64,000 nucleotides of DNA from Chryseobacterium echinoideorum (GCF_007474535.1 NZ_VKNW01000006.1:1-64000); one strand, 5' to 3'. Shown: positions 43,136 through 52,441, counted from the first letter of the stretch. Made by a program: numbers and translations. The notes: generated by a model from the sequence alone, not told the origin.

Positions 43136-45954
43136 TAATACCAACCTCTTCTCGCAGCATTAATAATCGTACTCAGATTCAGAATTAATGTATAACGGAT
43201 TCTTTTGCCATAATCTTTGAATGCAGGCTCGAATCCTAACGAAGACTGTACCGGCAAAAATATTTCAAGAAAATCAGGAATAACGCGTACTTTCAAACCA
43301 CTATCCCATATAAATTGAGTCGGTTGATTTTTATTTTTGTAAAAACCTGCATCAGCATAAATGTGAAAGACTTTCCATACACTGGAGTCTACATTAAATG
43401 AAGTGATCCATTGATTTACACTTCCCGGAATAAAAGATTTAAAACCACCATCTGCCAAAATAAACTGCTGTGATAAAATTCCTCCCGTTGCACTCTGCCC
43501 CAATAAATTATAGGAAAATGAATAATCTGAAACTCTCGAAATACCATAATTGAAAGTATTGTTTCGGGTTTCATTTCTTGCAAAATAGCCCGCAAAAAGG
43601 CGTAAGCTGAGTTTCTGTCTGGGAGCAAATTCCCATCGGTAAAAGCCTTCCGCAGTAATTTTGTTGTAATCTTCCATTCCCTGTGTGCTGATGCTGAAGC
43701 TTTTCTCATGAATCATTTGATTGTCGGTGTATCCGTAACCAATCGTCCATAAATTGTATTTTTCATAATCATTCTCTGCAATCATTTTGGCATTCAAATC
43801 ACGCTGAAAATATGTGTAAGAAATACCTAATCCGCGACTTACAGTACTTCTCGGGTTTTTTCTGAAATTGATATTAGAGTACAAAGAATTTTTCTGATAA
43901 GCTAAATCAAAATCATAGTGAAAATAGGAACCAGAAACCCCGAAAGTCAATCTCTGAATAATGCTTTCAGCGGGAAGAAAAGAGTAAGAAACTGCTCCTG
44001 AGCCAGTCAGTTTCCCAGTCCCCGTACTATAAGACGGTGTAATGGAATATAAAAATTTCTGATCGAAAAGCGACTGATTTTTAAAATTCATTCCGATGAG
44101 AAACTTGTCATAAGTATTGGTAAAACGGATTCTCGGATTCAGATAAATCTCATTAAACTCAGGATTGGGAATATCTTTAATCAGCTTAAATCTAATTTTT
44201 TTAGCATTCGAAAAAATTCCTTTCGTATAAAGAAAATTATCCCGGTAGTTGGCTTCCGGAAAAATGTAATCATTGTTTAAAGTGATTTTATAAACATCCT
44301 CGGCGGGAAGTTGTACTGTTTTCAGACGTTCATTTTTTTCTGTTTCAATCCAATAGGAATTTCTTGAGCCTTCTTTGGTTTGTGTTTCTAGTTTTACAGG
44401 AATATTTTCATCTGTATTTTTAACGATCTTAATGTTTAATGAGTCATTTTCAATTCTGAAATTCTTCAGTCTGAAATTTACTCTGTGCTTTCCTTCTATG
44501 AAATTTTTAAGATATTCTGAAGACGGTTCCTTTTTTGCCAGTTGATCCAGAAAATCATCAGGATTTATCTGCGTGTCAGTGTTCTCGGCAATATAATTTT
44601 TGATAATGGAATTGAATTTTTCTTCTCCCATTTTATCCGCGGTGTAACTGAAAAGTGTACCCGTTTCGAAACTGCTTATCGCCATGTCGTTGAAATTGCT
44701 CAACACAGTGAAAGGTTCATCAATTTTCTGGTCAAGATTCTGCGAAAGAATATACTGATAAGCCAGCCCGTATCTGTCGAGAAGTTTCACTCTTGAAGCA
44801 TGAAATAATTTCAATGGTTTTACTCCCAAAATTTTTGTTTCCGGAAGTTTTCCCAAAAGTTTTGCCTCGCTGTAAAATTTTTTAAGATATTGAATTTCAA
44901 GATAAGACTTTAAACCATTTTTGAACCAGTGATTTTCCTGTTTGGATGTGATGATGCTTTCATCAAGAATTTTTTTGGTGATAATCCCAAAGTAATCCAG
45001 ATCTGCATTTTCTGCATCAGAAAAAAGCTTGAATCTGAATTTCCAGAATTTAATATCGTTATTTCCGAAAAAATCTTCCTTTGCCCTGAATTTGTCTGAA
45101 ATAAATAATTTTTCTGGAATAATTCCCACTCTCTCTTTGATAAATTTAAGCTGTAGAGGAAGATAAAATTCAAGATTTTGAATTTCCTGTGGGCTGATAA
45201 AATAGCCGAACTGTATTTCAGTTTTTATATCATTTGTATTGATTTTGATGGATGGAAATTCATTTTTACTTAGAAGAAATTCAGGATCAGAATCCAAATA
45301 TCCCTGAAATGAATCGGGCTGCACTTTTGCCAGATTACTTTCGATAAAAAAGTTGTCATTATTTCTGAATTTAACTTTCCAATAAGTATTAAAATTTACC
45401 GATTCTTCTATATCGTGGTAATTTCTTTTTGTATTGTTTTCTGTATCAAAATGATCAGGCACGATGAAAAAATATTTCAAAGCAATATCCTGTGCTGAAG
45501 TTCCGTATCCGGTAAATTTTTTGTCAGGAAGCTGTATTTTGTAATTTAACTGCAATTCTATAGTTTCTCCGGGATGCAGCGTTTTATTTAGCATCAGGAA
45601 AAGATTTTCTTCTGATGTTTTGTTTACAAGAACAGATGGGTTGTCTGCGCTGTTAATTTCAAGATTCAAGATTTTTCCAAGCTCCTGTTTTTTTGCAAAA
45701 TGCAGGCTGTAATTTCTGTCTTCAAGTTTTCTGTAAACCAACGATGTTCCACGTTTATTATACGCTGCGATCCAATTGAGCAGTTTTATGCTGTTGAGAT
45801 CTTGATCAGAATGATTATGATAAACTATTTGTTGACTTATTTCGAGAGTTTTTCTATCAGAAGATAGTTGCGCATCAATAGAAATGCTGTCTTTTTGAGC
45901 ATTCACCTGCACAACCCATAAAAAAGAAATAAGACTTAGGATAAATTTTTTCAA
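43135..45954 (-). CDS. Inactive M1-like peptidase fused to an outer-membrane barrel
   Basis: 939 residues from a TTG start (MKKFILSLISFLWVVQVNAQ, signal peptide). Residues ~20-530 follow M1 aminopeptidases: SSDRKTLEISQQIVYHNHS, GETIELQLNYKI and later the GLKSYLEIQYL helix. The zinc motif HExxHxWF is replaced by SKQENHWF (around residue 340), so both zinc His and the catalytic Glu are gone, while the downstream Glu of YLE remains. Residues ~590-939 are amphipathic strands ending in an aromatic tail (INAARRGWY), an outer-membrane barrel. It is probably a binding or scaffold protein at the periplasmic face of the outer membrane. The family is seen in Bacteroidetes; function unknown. Confidence 0.75.
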   Translation of the reverse strand: MKKFILSLISFLWVVQVNAQKDSISIDAQLSSDRKTLEISQQIVYHNHSDQDLNSIKLLNWIAAYNKRGTSLVYRKLEDRNYSLHFAKKQELGKILNLEINSADNPSVLVNKTSEENLFLMLNKTLHPGETIELQLNYKIQLPDKKFTGYGTSAQDIALKYFFIVPDHFDTENNTKRNYHDIEESVNFNTYWKVKFRNNDNFFIESNLAKVQPDSFQGYLDSDPEFLLSKNEFPSIKINTNDIKTEIQFGYFISPQEIQNLEFYLPLQLKFIKERVGIIPEKLFISDKFRAKEDFFGNNDIKFWKFRFKLFSDAENADLDYFGIITKKILDESIITSKQENHWFKNGLKSYLEIQYLKKFYSEAKLLGKLPETKILGVKPLKLFHASRVKLLDRYGLAYQYILSQNLDQKIDEPFTVLSNFNDMAISSFETGTLFSYTADKMGEEKFNSIIKNYIAENTDTQINPDDFLDQLAKKEPSSEYLKNFIEGKHRVNFRLKNFRIENDSLNIKIVKNTDENIPVKLETQTKEGSRNSYWIETEKNERLKTVQLPAEDVYKITLNNDYIFPEANYRDNFLYTKGIFSNAKKIRFKLIKDIPNPEFNEIYLNPRIRFTNTYDKFLIGMNFKNQSLFDQKFLYSITPSYSTGTGKLTGSGAVSYSFLPAESIIQRLTFGVSGSYFHYDFDLAYQKNSLYSNINFRKNPRSTVSRGLGISYTYFQRDLNAKMIAENDYEKYNLWTIGYGYTDNQMIHEKSFSISTQGMEDYNKITAEGFYRWEFAPRQKLSLRLFAGYFARNETRNNTFNYGISRVSDYSFSYNLLGQSATGGILSQQFILADGGFKSFIPGSVNQWITSFNVDSSVWKVFHIYADAGFYKNKNQPTQFIWDSGLKVRVIPDFLEIFLPVQSSLGFEPAFKDYGKRIRYTLILNLSTIINAARRGWY

Positions 45955-46052
45955 TGTTCTGATAAAGCTTCAAATATAGCGTATTTTATATCAAATCAAA
46001 TACCTTTTTAGTCCGGATTATTGTTAAAATTTCAGATATTCAAAAACAAAAA

Positions 46053-46093
46053 ATCCTGAAAACGGCTTTAAAGAATAAAGACATTTTCAGGAT
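46053..46093 (-). terminator. Terminator of pyrEF
   Basis: ATCCTGAAAA (46053-46062) with TTTTCAGGAT (46084-46093). Read on the reverse strand a T tract follows. Confidence 0.7.
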
Positions 46094-46118
46094 ATCGTAT
46101 TTATTGATATGTTGTTTG

Positions 46119-47477
46119 TTATAAAGAATTCAGATAAGCATTCCAGCCTGCATTTTTATAGGTTGCTGCGGCTTCTTCCGGATTTTCAGATTTGTAAATT
46201 CCTCTTCCTACAATAATAAAGTCAGTGTGCAGTGTTTTAAAAACACGTTCAGGAGTATTGTACTGCTGTCCTTTTCCATCACCTGAATCTGCAAGATTTA
46301 CTCCGGGAGTGAACAGTAAAATATCTTCAGGGATTTGATTTTGTGAAACTCCGCCAATCACGTTAGGATGAGAAAGTGCAACTTTCAATGCCTCCTCACG
46401 ATAGTTATTTGAAGTTAGAGTTCCTTTTGAAGACATTCCGATAATGGCAACTACTCCCACATTTTTGAAGCAGTCTAAAGATTCAAAACCGCCGATCACC
46501 TGAGAAGTAACAAAATCTGCCCAATCGGTGATTCTGAAAACTCCGCTTGTAAACTGTAGTTCCTGTGTATTTCCAATGTCAGCAAATTTTCGGTCCTCCA
46601 TCAAGAGAAATTTATGTCTGGAAGCAATTTCTTTTAAAGGGATAATAGTGTTTTGATAATCAAAATCAGAAATAATATCGATATGTGTTTTTAGGGCAAT
46701 AATATGAGGTCCTACTTTGTCTGCAAGCTCAAGGAGTTCCTGAGTGGTTGTTACATCGGCAGAAGCAATAAGGTTAGATTCTTTTGCCAAAGCAATTTCT
46801 AATAATTTTTTTGAAACTGAATGCTGTGCAAATTCAAATTTTTGCTGATAAGAGAGTCTTGTTTTTTCTTCAAACTGAACGTGATTTCCTTTCAGAAAAT
46901 CATTAATTCTCTGCACCTCATCATCGCAAAGATCGCCGTTTTCCTGTAAAATACTACAAACTTCAGTAATATTGAATAAAGTGTGAACTCTGTAGCCTTT
47001 GTTTTCTAATAGTTGCTTGCCGCCTTGTTCTCTGTCTAAAACAACCACTATATCGGCTACTTTTATATCTTCCTGCTCAATTTCAGCAATGGTTTCTACT
47101 AAAGATTTTCCGGAAGTGATAACATCTTCTACCAAAAGACAGTTTTGCCCTTTTTGATAAATGCCTTCAATCATTTTTTTGGTTCCGTATTCCTTTGCCT
47201 CTTTTCTTTTTATAATTAATGGAATGTAGCTTTCCAGAGACATTGCAGTTGCCATCGGAAGTGCTGCGTAAGGAACGCCACAGATCAGATCAAAATTATC
47301 TAAAGGAAGCATATCCAAAAGATAATTGGCAAGATTTTTTAAAATTTTAGGATCTGAAGCTAGCGGTCTTAGATCTACATAAAACGGACTTTCTATACCG
47401 CTTTTCAGCGTAAATCTTCCGAATTTGATGATGCCCAGTTTGTAACATTCTAAAAAGAATTCTTTCTTACTTTCCAT
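46119..47477 (-). CDS. Fused orotate phosphoribosyltransferase / OMP decarboxylase
   Basis: 452 residues carrying the last two steps of UMP synthesis in one chain. Residues 1-~200 are PyrE: FGRFTLKSGIESPFYVDLR, then CGVPYAALPMATAMS, KRKEAKEYGTKKMIEG and the PRPP loop LLVEDVITSGKSLVETI. From ~215 it is PyrF, with the catalytic D-x-K-x2-D in EDRKFADIGNT (Lys near residue 295), and GVNLADSGDGKGQQYNTPE for the phosphate. The order PyrE then PyrF and the EDRKFADIGNT motif are those of eukaryotic UMP synthase rather than the usual bacterial PyrF. A -7 box lies 19 nt upstream. Confidence 0.93.
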   Translation of the reverse strand: MESKKEFFLECYKLGIIKFGRFTLKSGIESPFYVDLRPLASDPKILKNLANYLLDMLPLDNFDLICGVPYAALPMATAMSLESYIPLIIKRKEAKEYGTKKMIEGIYQKGQNCLLVEDVITSGKSLVETIAEIEQEDIKVADIVVVLDREQGGKQLLENKGYRVHTLFNITEVCSILQENGDLCDDEVQRINDFLKGNHVQFEEKTRLSYQQKFEFAQHSVSKKLLEIALAKESNLIASADVTTTQELLELADKVGPHIIALKTHIDIISDFDYQNTIIPLKEIASRHKFLLMEDRKFADIGNTQELQFTSGVFRITDWADFVTSQVIGGFESLDCFKNVGVVAIIGMSSKGTLTSNNYREEALKVALSHPNVIGGVSQNQIPEDILLFTPGVNLADSGDGKGQQYNTPERVFKTLHTDFIIVGRGIYKSENPEEAAATYKNAGWNAYLNSL

Positions 47478-47496
47478 TGTTTTTTATTAGATGTTG

Positions 47497-47504
47497 CAAA
47501 TTTA
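47497..47504 (-). promoter_or_regulatory. -7 box for pyrEF
   Basis: Reverse strand TAAATTTG, exact consensus, 19 nt before the pyrEF ATG. Confidence 0.6.
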
Positions 47505-47630
47505 AGGATTTGAGATGAAAGGATGATAGTAATGGCAAATTTTGCTTGGCTTATAAATCCTGAAATTTTGACTTTATTATTTGAATTTTAAAAATATGTT
47601 TATCTCAAATATCTTTCTGAAGAACATAAA

Positions 47631-47653
47631 AAAACCATCATAAAGATGGTTTT
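47631..47653 (-). terminator. Terminator of the TlpA-like/DUF1232 unit
   Basis: AAAACCATC (47631-47639) with GATGGTTTT (47645-47653); a T tract follows on the reverse strand. Confidence 0.75.
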
Positions 47654-47657
47654 CCTA

Positions 47658-47999
47658 TTATTTCACGATATCTGCATCAATGACCCTTGTTTTGCTGTAT
47701 TTTTGTTCTGCTTCCCAAAGAAGAAATTTATCAACTTCTTTTATGAGTTTCGGAATCGTAAATGATAAAACTGCGAGATCATCTAAAACTCCTACAACAG
47801 GAATGATAAAATCAGGAACCAGATCTATGGGCGATATTACATATAAAACTCCTAAGAGCGGTAAAATCATGTCCATAGACTTTACTGGATAAAATCCTTT
47901 TCTCCAAAGATTGACCATTCTGAAAATATCTGGTATTTTTCTCACAAATCCTTTGTGGCTGATTGCTTCTTTTGCTAAACTGATTTTTGAATACTTCAT
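47658..47999 (-). CDS. DUF1232 (YkvA-like) membrane protein
   Basis: Start placed at ATG 47999 (MKYSKISLAKEAIS), 113 residues; in-frame ATGs at 48029 and 48143 extend it into AT-rich spacer and the preceding gene. The DUF1232 core is LPLLGVLYVISPIDLVPDFIIPVVGVLDDLAVL, with the characteristic SPIDLVPD, flanked by a basic N-terminal part (HKGFVRKIPDIFRMVNLWRKG). It is a small inner-membrane protein of unknown role. The TlpA-like gene ends 82 nt upstream on the same strand. Confidence 0.85.
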   Translation of the reverse strand: MKYSKISLAKEAISHKGFVRKIPDIFRMVNLWRKGFYPVKSMDMILPLLGVLYVISPIDLVPDFIIPVVGVLDDLAVLSFTIPKLIKEVDKFLLWEAEQKYSKTRVIDADIVK

Positions 48000-48081
48000 T
48001 TTTGTGTTTGTTTTTTTTAACTTCAACATTATATAATTTTCAAATTGCGTACCAATGCAATATAAAATTTCGTTAAAATTA

Positions 48082-48621
48082 TTATTTGATAATATTGTCA
48101 ATGAACTGATGCACAGACTCTGTATTCCAATCTGTATAAGCATCTTCTTTAATTAATATTCTTCCGTTCTGATCTAAAAGGAATGTGGTGGGAAAAGCTT
48201 TTGGAAGCACCTTTTCAGAGATCGGACTTTGGGCAATATATACGGGAACAGTATAATTATTCTCCTGAAGAAATTTTCTTACTTTAGCTTCGTCATCTTT
48301 CATTGCAATCAATACAAAGTTGATATTTTCCTTTCTTGAATCATAAAGTTTCTGAATTGTCGGCCATTCTTTGATACAAGGAGGGCACCAAGTTCCCCAA
48401 AAGTTCAGAAAAAGAGGTTTGTTTTTGAAGTTTTTAAGATTGGTACTCGGAACATTGATTCCCTGTAAATCTATATCGTAATCTACTTCATTAATGTGAA
48501 CTGCATTCTCAATGGTAGCAACCGGGAAAAACTGATCTTTCAGAAAATTCTTTACTCCCGGAACGAAGGCGATAACAGCAATAATAATGATCAGGACTAT
48601 ATATACGAAGTTTTTTTTCAT
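48082..48621 (-). CDS. TlpA-type thioredoxin-like protein
   Basis: Start at ATG 48621 (MKKNFVYIVLIIIIAVIAF), 179 residues; an ATG eight codons upstream is also in frame. One N-terminal membrane anchor, then a periplasmic thioredoxin fold with the redox motif WGTWCPPCIKEW. The cis-Pro lies in KAFPTTFLLDQNGRI. Such TlpA/ResA-like proteins keep cysteines of secreted proteins or cytochrome c apoproteins reduced. The partner is not visible. DUF1232 follows. Confidence 0.9.
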   Translation of the reverse strand: MKKNFVYIVLIIIIAVIAFVPGVKNFLKDQFFPVATIENAVHINEVDYDIDLQGINVPSTNLKNFKNKPLFLNFWGTWCPPCIKEWPTIQKLYDSRKENINFVLIAMKDDEAKVRKFLQENNYTVPVYIAQSPISEKVLPKAFPTTFLLDQNGRILIKEDAYTDWNTESVHQFIDNIIK

Positions 48622-48825
48622 TGTAATAAGTAAAGTGTAACTCATTGTAATTCAGATTTTTTTTTTATTGCTTTCGATGGGATTTGCCGAAAGCGGATTC
48701 GTTAGAAATCTGGTTTTCAATTGACAACAATATTAAACATTTTGAGAGAGAACTGCAAAATAATTTGTCTCAATAAATTATCAAATGATAAAAATCTACA
48801 AAGAGCAATAAAACAATTAGAGATA

Positions 48826-49824
48826 TTAATTATTCTTTTGCTGGCTTATAATAAAATTTACCATACTATTACTGATCTCTTCAAGTTTTGCTTTATCTGT
48901 AGTGCTGAAACCATGATTTCCTTTTCTGACGATGATCAACTTATTTTCTGTATTGGATTTTTCCAACATTTTATGAAGTCTTTTCGAATGTTTTAACGGA
49001 GCAATTTTATCCTTATTACCATGAATAATAAGTGTCGGAACCGTATTTTTGTTGTAGGTGAGCGGAGAAATATTTTCACAAAATTCTGCAATCTCTTTTT
49101 TGTTTTCTTTGGAATCCATTCCTGTAATTCCCATGATAAGCTTACCACGCAGATCAATAATTTTTTGTGAAACTAAACCAACTGTAAAAATCAATGGCTG
49201 TGGAGCTTTGGTGTGAAGAAGTCGGTTCATATCAGTAGGTCCGAAATTATCAACCACATAATTTACTTTTGCGGAATATTTAGAAAGTAAAGGATCGCCG
49301 ATAAATTGTGTGTCTTTGGTATAAGCACTCAGTAGAGAAAGATGAGCTCCTGCAGAAACACCCCACATTCCTATATTATGCGGATCAAACTGATACTGGT
49401 CTGCGTTTTTTCTGATCCACCGTACTGCGTCTTTAGTGTCTTCAATCGGAGCAGGAAAATGAATTTTTTCATTGACTAAACGGTAATTGATGCTGATGAC
49501 TGCGAAGTTTTTATCTAAAAGTTTAGAAATGGTATTTTCTACATAATTATCAGCGTAAATTGTTTTGTTTCCCTCTACCCAAGCTCCTCCGTGAACAAAC
49601 ATTACTACAGGAAATTTTTTTATCCCGGTTTTTTGAGGCTTATACAAATCAAGGAGTATTTCTTTCCCGTTTTCATCAGTCTTGTAGACTATATCTTCCT
49701 GAACATTGGCTTTTTCAAACAGAAGTGTTGTTTTCTGTCGTTGAGAAAATATTAAAACTGAGCATATTAAAAATTGTACGGCAAGTACTTTTTGCAACAA
49801 TGATTGAGAAGAGATTGATTTCAT
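48826..49824 (-). CDS. Secreted alpha/beta-hydrolase (esterase, BD-FAE-like)
   Basis: Start at ATG 49824 (MKSISSQSLLQKVLAVQFLICSVLIFSQ), a usable signal peptide; the extra 13 residues upstream contain two Cys and look noncoding. The alpha/beta-hydrolase fold has the oxyanion motif FVHGGAWVEGN, the nucleophile elbow MWGVSAGAH, a candidate acid in HGNKDKIAPL and the His in KGNHGFS. It is probably a periplasmic or secreted carbohydrate or small ester esterase. About 180 nt of AT-rich spacer separates it from the TlpA-like gene; no terminator is recognised there. Confidence 0.88.
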   Translation of the reverse strand: MKSISSQSLLQKVLAVQFLICSVLIFSQRQKTTLLFEKANVQEDIVYKTDENGKEILLDLYKPQKTGIKKFPVVMFVHGGAWVEGNKTIYADNYVENTISKLLDKNFAVISINYRLVNEKIHFPAPIEDTKDAVRWIRKNADQYQFDPHNIGMWGVSAGAHLSLLSAYTKDTQFIGDPLLSKYSAKVNYVVDNFGPTDMNRLLHTKAPQPLIFTVGLVSQKIIDLRGKLIMGITGMDSKENKKEIAEFCENISPLTYNKNTVPTLIIHGNKDKIAPLKHSKRLHKMLEKSNTENKLIIVRKGNHGFSTTDKAKLEEISNSMVNFIISQQKNN

Positions 49825-49893
49825 AATAAATGTAAATGAAATGCAGGTGCAATATTTGTGCAAAGATTAACGGGAATAATCATAAATTCCGAA

Positions 49894-50364
49894 TCATGAG
49901 GCTGATGATAAAGTCTTGCTTTTTTCAAAAAGATCAAAATGAAATTTTATATTGGCAATATTTTTCCAGGTCGCATATTTGAATAAAGTAAAACCAAGCA
50001 ACATTCCGAAGGTATTTAGAAAAACGTCATCTACATCTGCAACACCTCTTCCTGTTAAAAACTGAGCAGATTCGATTAAGCTTATCGAAAAAAGAAAAAA
50101 TAGAGTGATTGGTAAAAACCGGCTGAATTTTTTAATGCACAAACCCAGCCATCCAAACGGGCAGAATAAAAATATATTCCCAAAAATGTTAACGATAAAA
50201 TCCTGATTTTTGATGTTATTGTTGGTGAAAAAGTTTTGTATTGTTACAAACGGTTTATGCTGAAAGTAAGCAATTTCTGAAGGCTCTCTTCCTGAAGCAT
50301 AGAACATCATGTACAATAAAACAGCGGCATATATTATTATAAAAACTGCAAAATATCTTTTCAT
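49894..50364 (-). CDS. VanZ-family membrane protein
   Basis: 156 residues, four hydrophobic segments. The VanZ signature is FIVNIFGNIFLFCPFGWLG followed by SLIESAQFLTGRGVADVDDVFLNTFGMLLGF. VanZ itself gives low-level teicoplanin resistance in enterococci; most family members have no known job, and resistance should not be assumed here. It lies between the esterase and a terminator downstream of the carboxylase gene. Confidence 0.88.
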   Translation of the reverse strand: MKRYFAVFIIIYAAVLLYMMFYASGREPSEIAYFQHKPFVTIQNFFTNNNIKNQDFIVNIFGNIFLFCPFGWLGLCIKKFSRFLPITLFFLFSISLIESAQFLTGRGVADVDDVFLNTFGMLLGFTLFKYATWKNIANIKFHFDLFEKSKTLSSAS

Positions 50365-50494
50365 AGGTTTCCTTTTAAGGATTAGTAATAAAAAAAGTTT
50401 GTAGCTATTAGTCCTTATTACAACATCAATTATATCCCCTTTAGTGTCTGCTTTAAAAAAGTTTATTATTTTTTACGAGTATTTAACATAAAAA

Positions 50495-50523
50495 AAGCCT
50501 TACTCCACAAAGTAAGGCTTCAA
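50495..50523 (-). terminator. Terminator of the carboxylase gene
   Basis: A perfect 10-bp stem, AAGCCTTACT (50495-50504) with AGTAAGGCTT (50511-50520); T tract on the reverse strand. Confidence 0.85.
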
Positions 50524-50543
50524 AATATTTATTTTAAAATCTT

Positions 50544-52172
50544 TTAAACCTGAATAACTCCCAGATTAAACTTTTCTGTGATAGGAGAGTGATCAGCTGC
50601 TTCAATTCCCATAGAGATCCATTTTCTGGTATCTATAGGGTTGATGATAGCATCCGTCCATAATCTTGCAGCAGCATAGGTAGCTTCTGTTTGTTTTTTA
50701 TATTTTTCAGAAATTGAGTTTAAAATTTCTTTACGCTCTTCATCCGAAATTTCTTTTCCTTGTTTTTTCAGGGTAGACTCCTGTATTTGTGCCAAAACTT
50801 TAGCAGCCTGCGCTCCGCCCATTACGGCGAGATCTGCCCACGGCCATGCAACGATTAATCTTGGATCATATGCTTTCCCGCACATAGCATAATTTCCTGC
50901 TCCATAAGAGTTTCCGGTAATAATAGTAAATTTTGGGACAACCGAATTAGAAACCGCATTGACCATTTTGGCTCCGTCTTTTATAATTCCGCCGTGCTCC
51001 GATTTTGAACCTACCATGAAACCAGTTACATCCTGTAAAAACACCAAAGGAATTTTTCGCTGGTTACAGTTCGCAATAAATCTTGTTGCTTTATCTGCAG
51101 AATCAGAATAGATTACCCCTCCAAACTGCATTTCCCCCTTTCCGCTTTTTACCAGTTTTCTTTGGTTGGCAACAATCCCTACAGACCAGCCATCAATTCT
51201 TGCAGTGGCACAAATGATGCTTTTGCCGTAATCGGGCTTGTACTCTTCATATTCCGAATTATCCGTAATACATTTGATAATGTCTAAAGTATCGTACTGA
51301 TCTGCTCTGGAAACCGGCATGATCCCAAAAATGTTTTCAGGTTTTTCTTTTGGCGGGAAACTTTCAATTCTGTCAAATCCTGCTTTTTCGTAGCTTCCGA
51401 CAGATTTCATAATATTTTTTATACGATCTAAAGCATCTTTATCATCTTTAGCTTTATAATCTGTTACGCCGGAAATAGAACAGTGAGTAGTGGCTCCACC
51501 AAGAGTTTCGTTATCAATAGACTCGCCGATTGCGGCTTTTACCAGATAACTTCCGGCAAGAAATATTGAGCCTGTCTTGTCAACAATCATCGCCTCGTCA
51601 CTCATGATAGGAAGATAAGCTCCTCCTGCTACGCAGCTTCCCATTACGGCTGAAATCTGAATAATTCCTGAGGCGCTCATTTTTGCATTATTTCTAAAAA
51701 TTCTGCCAAACATTTCTTTATCCGGAAAAATTTCGTCCTGCATTGGCAGGTAAACTCCGGCAGAATCTACAAGGTAAATAATAGGAAGCCTGTTTTCCAT
51801 CGCAATTTCCTGCGCTCTAAGGTTTTTCTTACCTGTAATCGGAAACCATGCTCCGGCTTTTACCGATGCATCATTGGCTACAACAATACATTGTCTTCCG
51901 GAAACGTATCCCATTACAACGACAACACCGCCGCTTGGACACCCTCCATGCTCTTCGTACATTCCGTATCCGGCAAAAGCTCCGATTTCAATAGAATCTG
52001 AATCTTTATCAAGAAGATAATCAACTCTTTCTCTTGCCGTCATTTTACCTTCTTCACGAAGTTTTTGAAGTCTTTTTTCGCCACCGCCTTTTTTTATTTC
52101 ATTTAAAAGACGGTTGATTTCTGATAACTTTAATTTATTTTGATCTTCTCTTTTGTTAAATTCAATATCCAT
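50544..52172 (-). CDS. Acyl-CoA carboxylase carboxyltransferase (beta) subunit
   Basis: 542 residues, two crotonase-like halves. The N-half has KMTARERVDYLLDKDS, then YLVDSAGVYLPMQDEIFPD, and MGSCVAGGAYLPIMSDEAMI with GSIFLAGSYLVKAA. The C-half has RKIPLVFLQDVTGFMVGSK, EHGGIIKDGAKMVNA and GNSYGAGNYAMCGKAYDPR. Motifs sit closest to methylcrotonyl-CoA carboxylase beta (leucine breakdown), though propionyl- or geranyl-CoA cannot be excluded. The biotin-carrying alpha subunit is not in the window, which is unusual since the two are normally adjacent. Confidence 0.9.
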   Translation of the reverse strand: MDIEFNKREDQNKLKLSEINRLLNEIKKGGGEKRLQKLREEGKMTARERVDYLLDKDSDSIEIGAFAGYGMYEEHGGCPSGGVVVVMGYVSGRQCIVVANDASVKAGAWFPITGKKNLRAQEIAMENRLPIIYLVDSAGVYLPMQDEIFPDKEMFGRIFRNNAKMSASGIIQISAVMGSCVAGGAYLPIMSDEAMIVDKTGSIFLAGSYLVKAAIGESIDNETLGGATTHCSISGVTDYKAKDDKDALDRIKNIMKSVGSYEKAGFDRIESFPPKEKPENIFGIMPVSRADQYDTLDIIKCITDNSEYEEYKPDYGKSIICATARIDGWSVGIVANQRKLVKSGKGEMQFGGVIYSDSADKATRFIANCNQRKIPLVFLQDVTGFMVGSKSEHGGIIKDGAKMVNAVSNSVVPKFTIITGNSYGAGNYAMCGKAYDPRLIVAWPWADLAVMGGAQAAKVLAQIQESTLKKQGKEISDEERKEILNSISEKYKKQTEATYAAARLWTDAIINPIDTRKWISMGIEAADHSPITEKFNLGVIQV

Positions 52173-52339
52173 GAAATCTTTATTTTAAACTGCCTAAAGA
52201 TACTATTTTTGGTAAAAACAAGGCAAAATGATTGCAATCATATTTAAGTTTTTGGTTTTCAGAATTTTATGAAAATTTTAACAAACTTATGTTTTGTTAT
52301 GTTCATAATATTTTCTAATTTTACACAAGAGTATCAAAG

Positions 52340-52440
52340 GTAATACTTTGGTTAAATGCTCTAAGTTCCTAGTTTATTTTTTTAATAGTTTATTATTTGA
52401 AGGCCCTGAAAGTTTCATAGACTTTCAGGGTTTTTGTTTT
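52340..52440 (+). ncRNA. Candidate small RNA upstream of the EamA gene
   Basis: In the 369-nt spacer between divergent genes a forward terminator (52404-52430 plus T tract) is preceded by TACTTTGG (52344-52351), which resembles a -7 box. The implied transcript is ~80-85 nt, with no ORF. The EamA gene has its own -7 box (52509) after this terminator, so it is not simply its leader. No known RNA family is recognised. Confidence 0.3.
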
Positions 52441-52441
52441 G
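52404..52441 (+). terminator. Forward terminator without an upstream forward gene
   Basis: A perfect 10-bp stem, CCCTGAAAGT (52404-52413) with ACTTTCAGGG (52421-52430), then TTTTTGTTTT. There is no T tract in the reverse direction. Confidence 0.8.

Noticed and set aside
49894..50364. Glycopeptide resistance from the VanZ gene
   Set aside because: VanZ-fold proteins are widespread without resistance; no vanA/H/X genes nearby.
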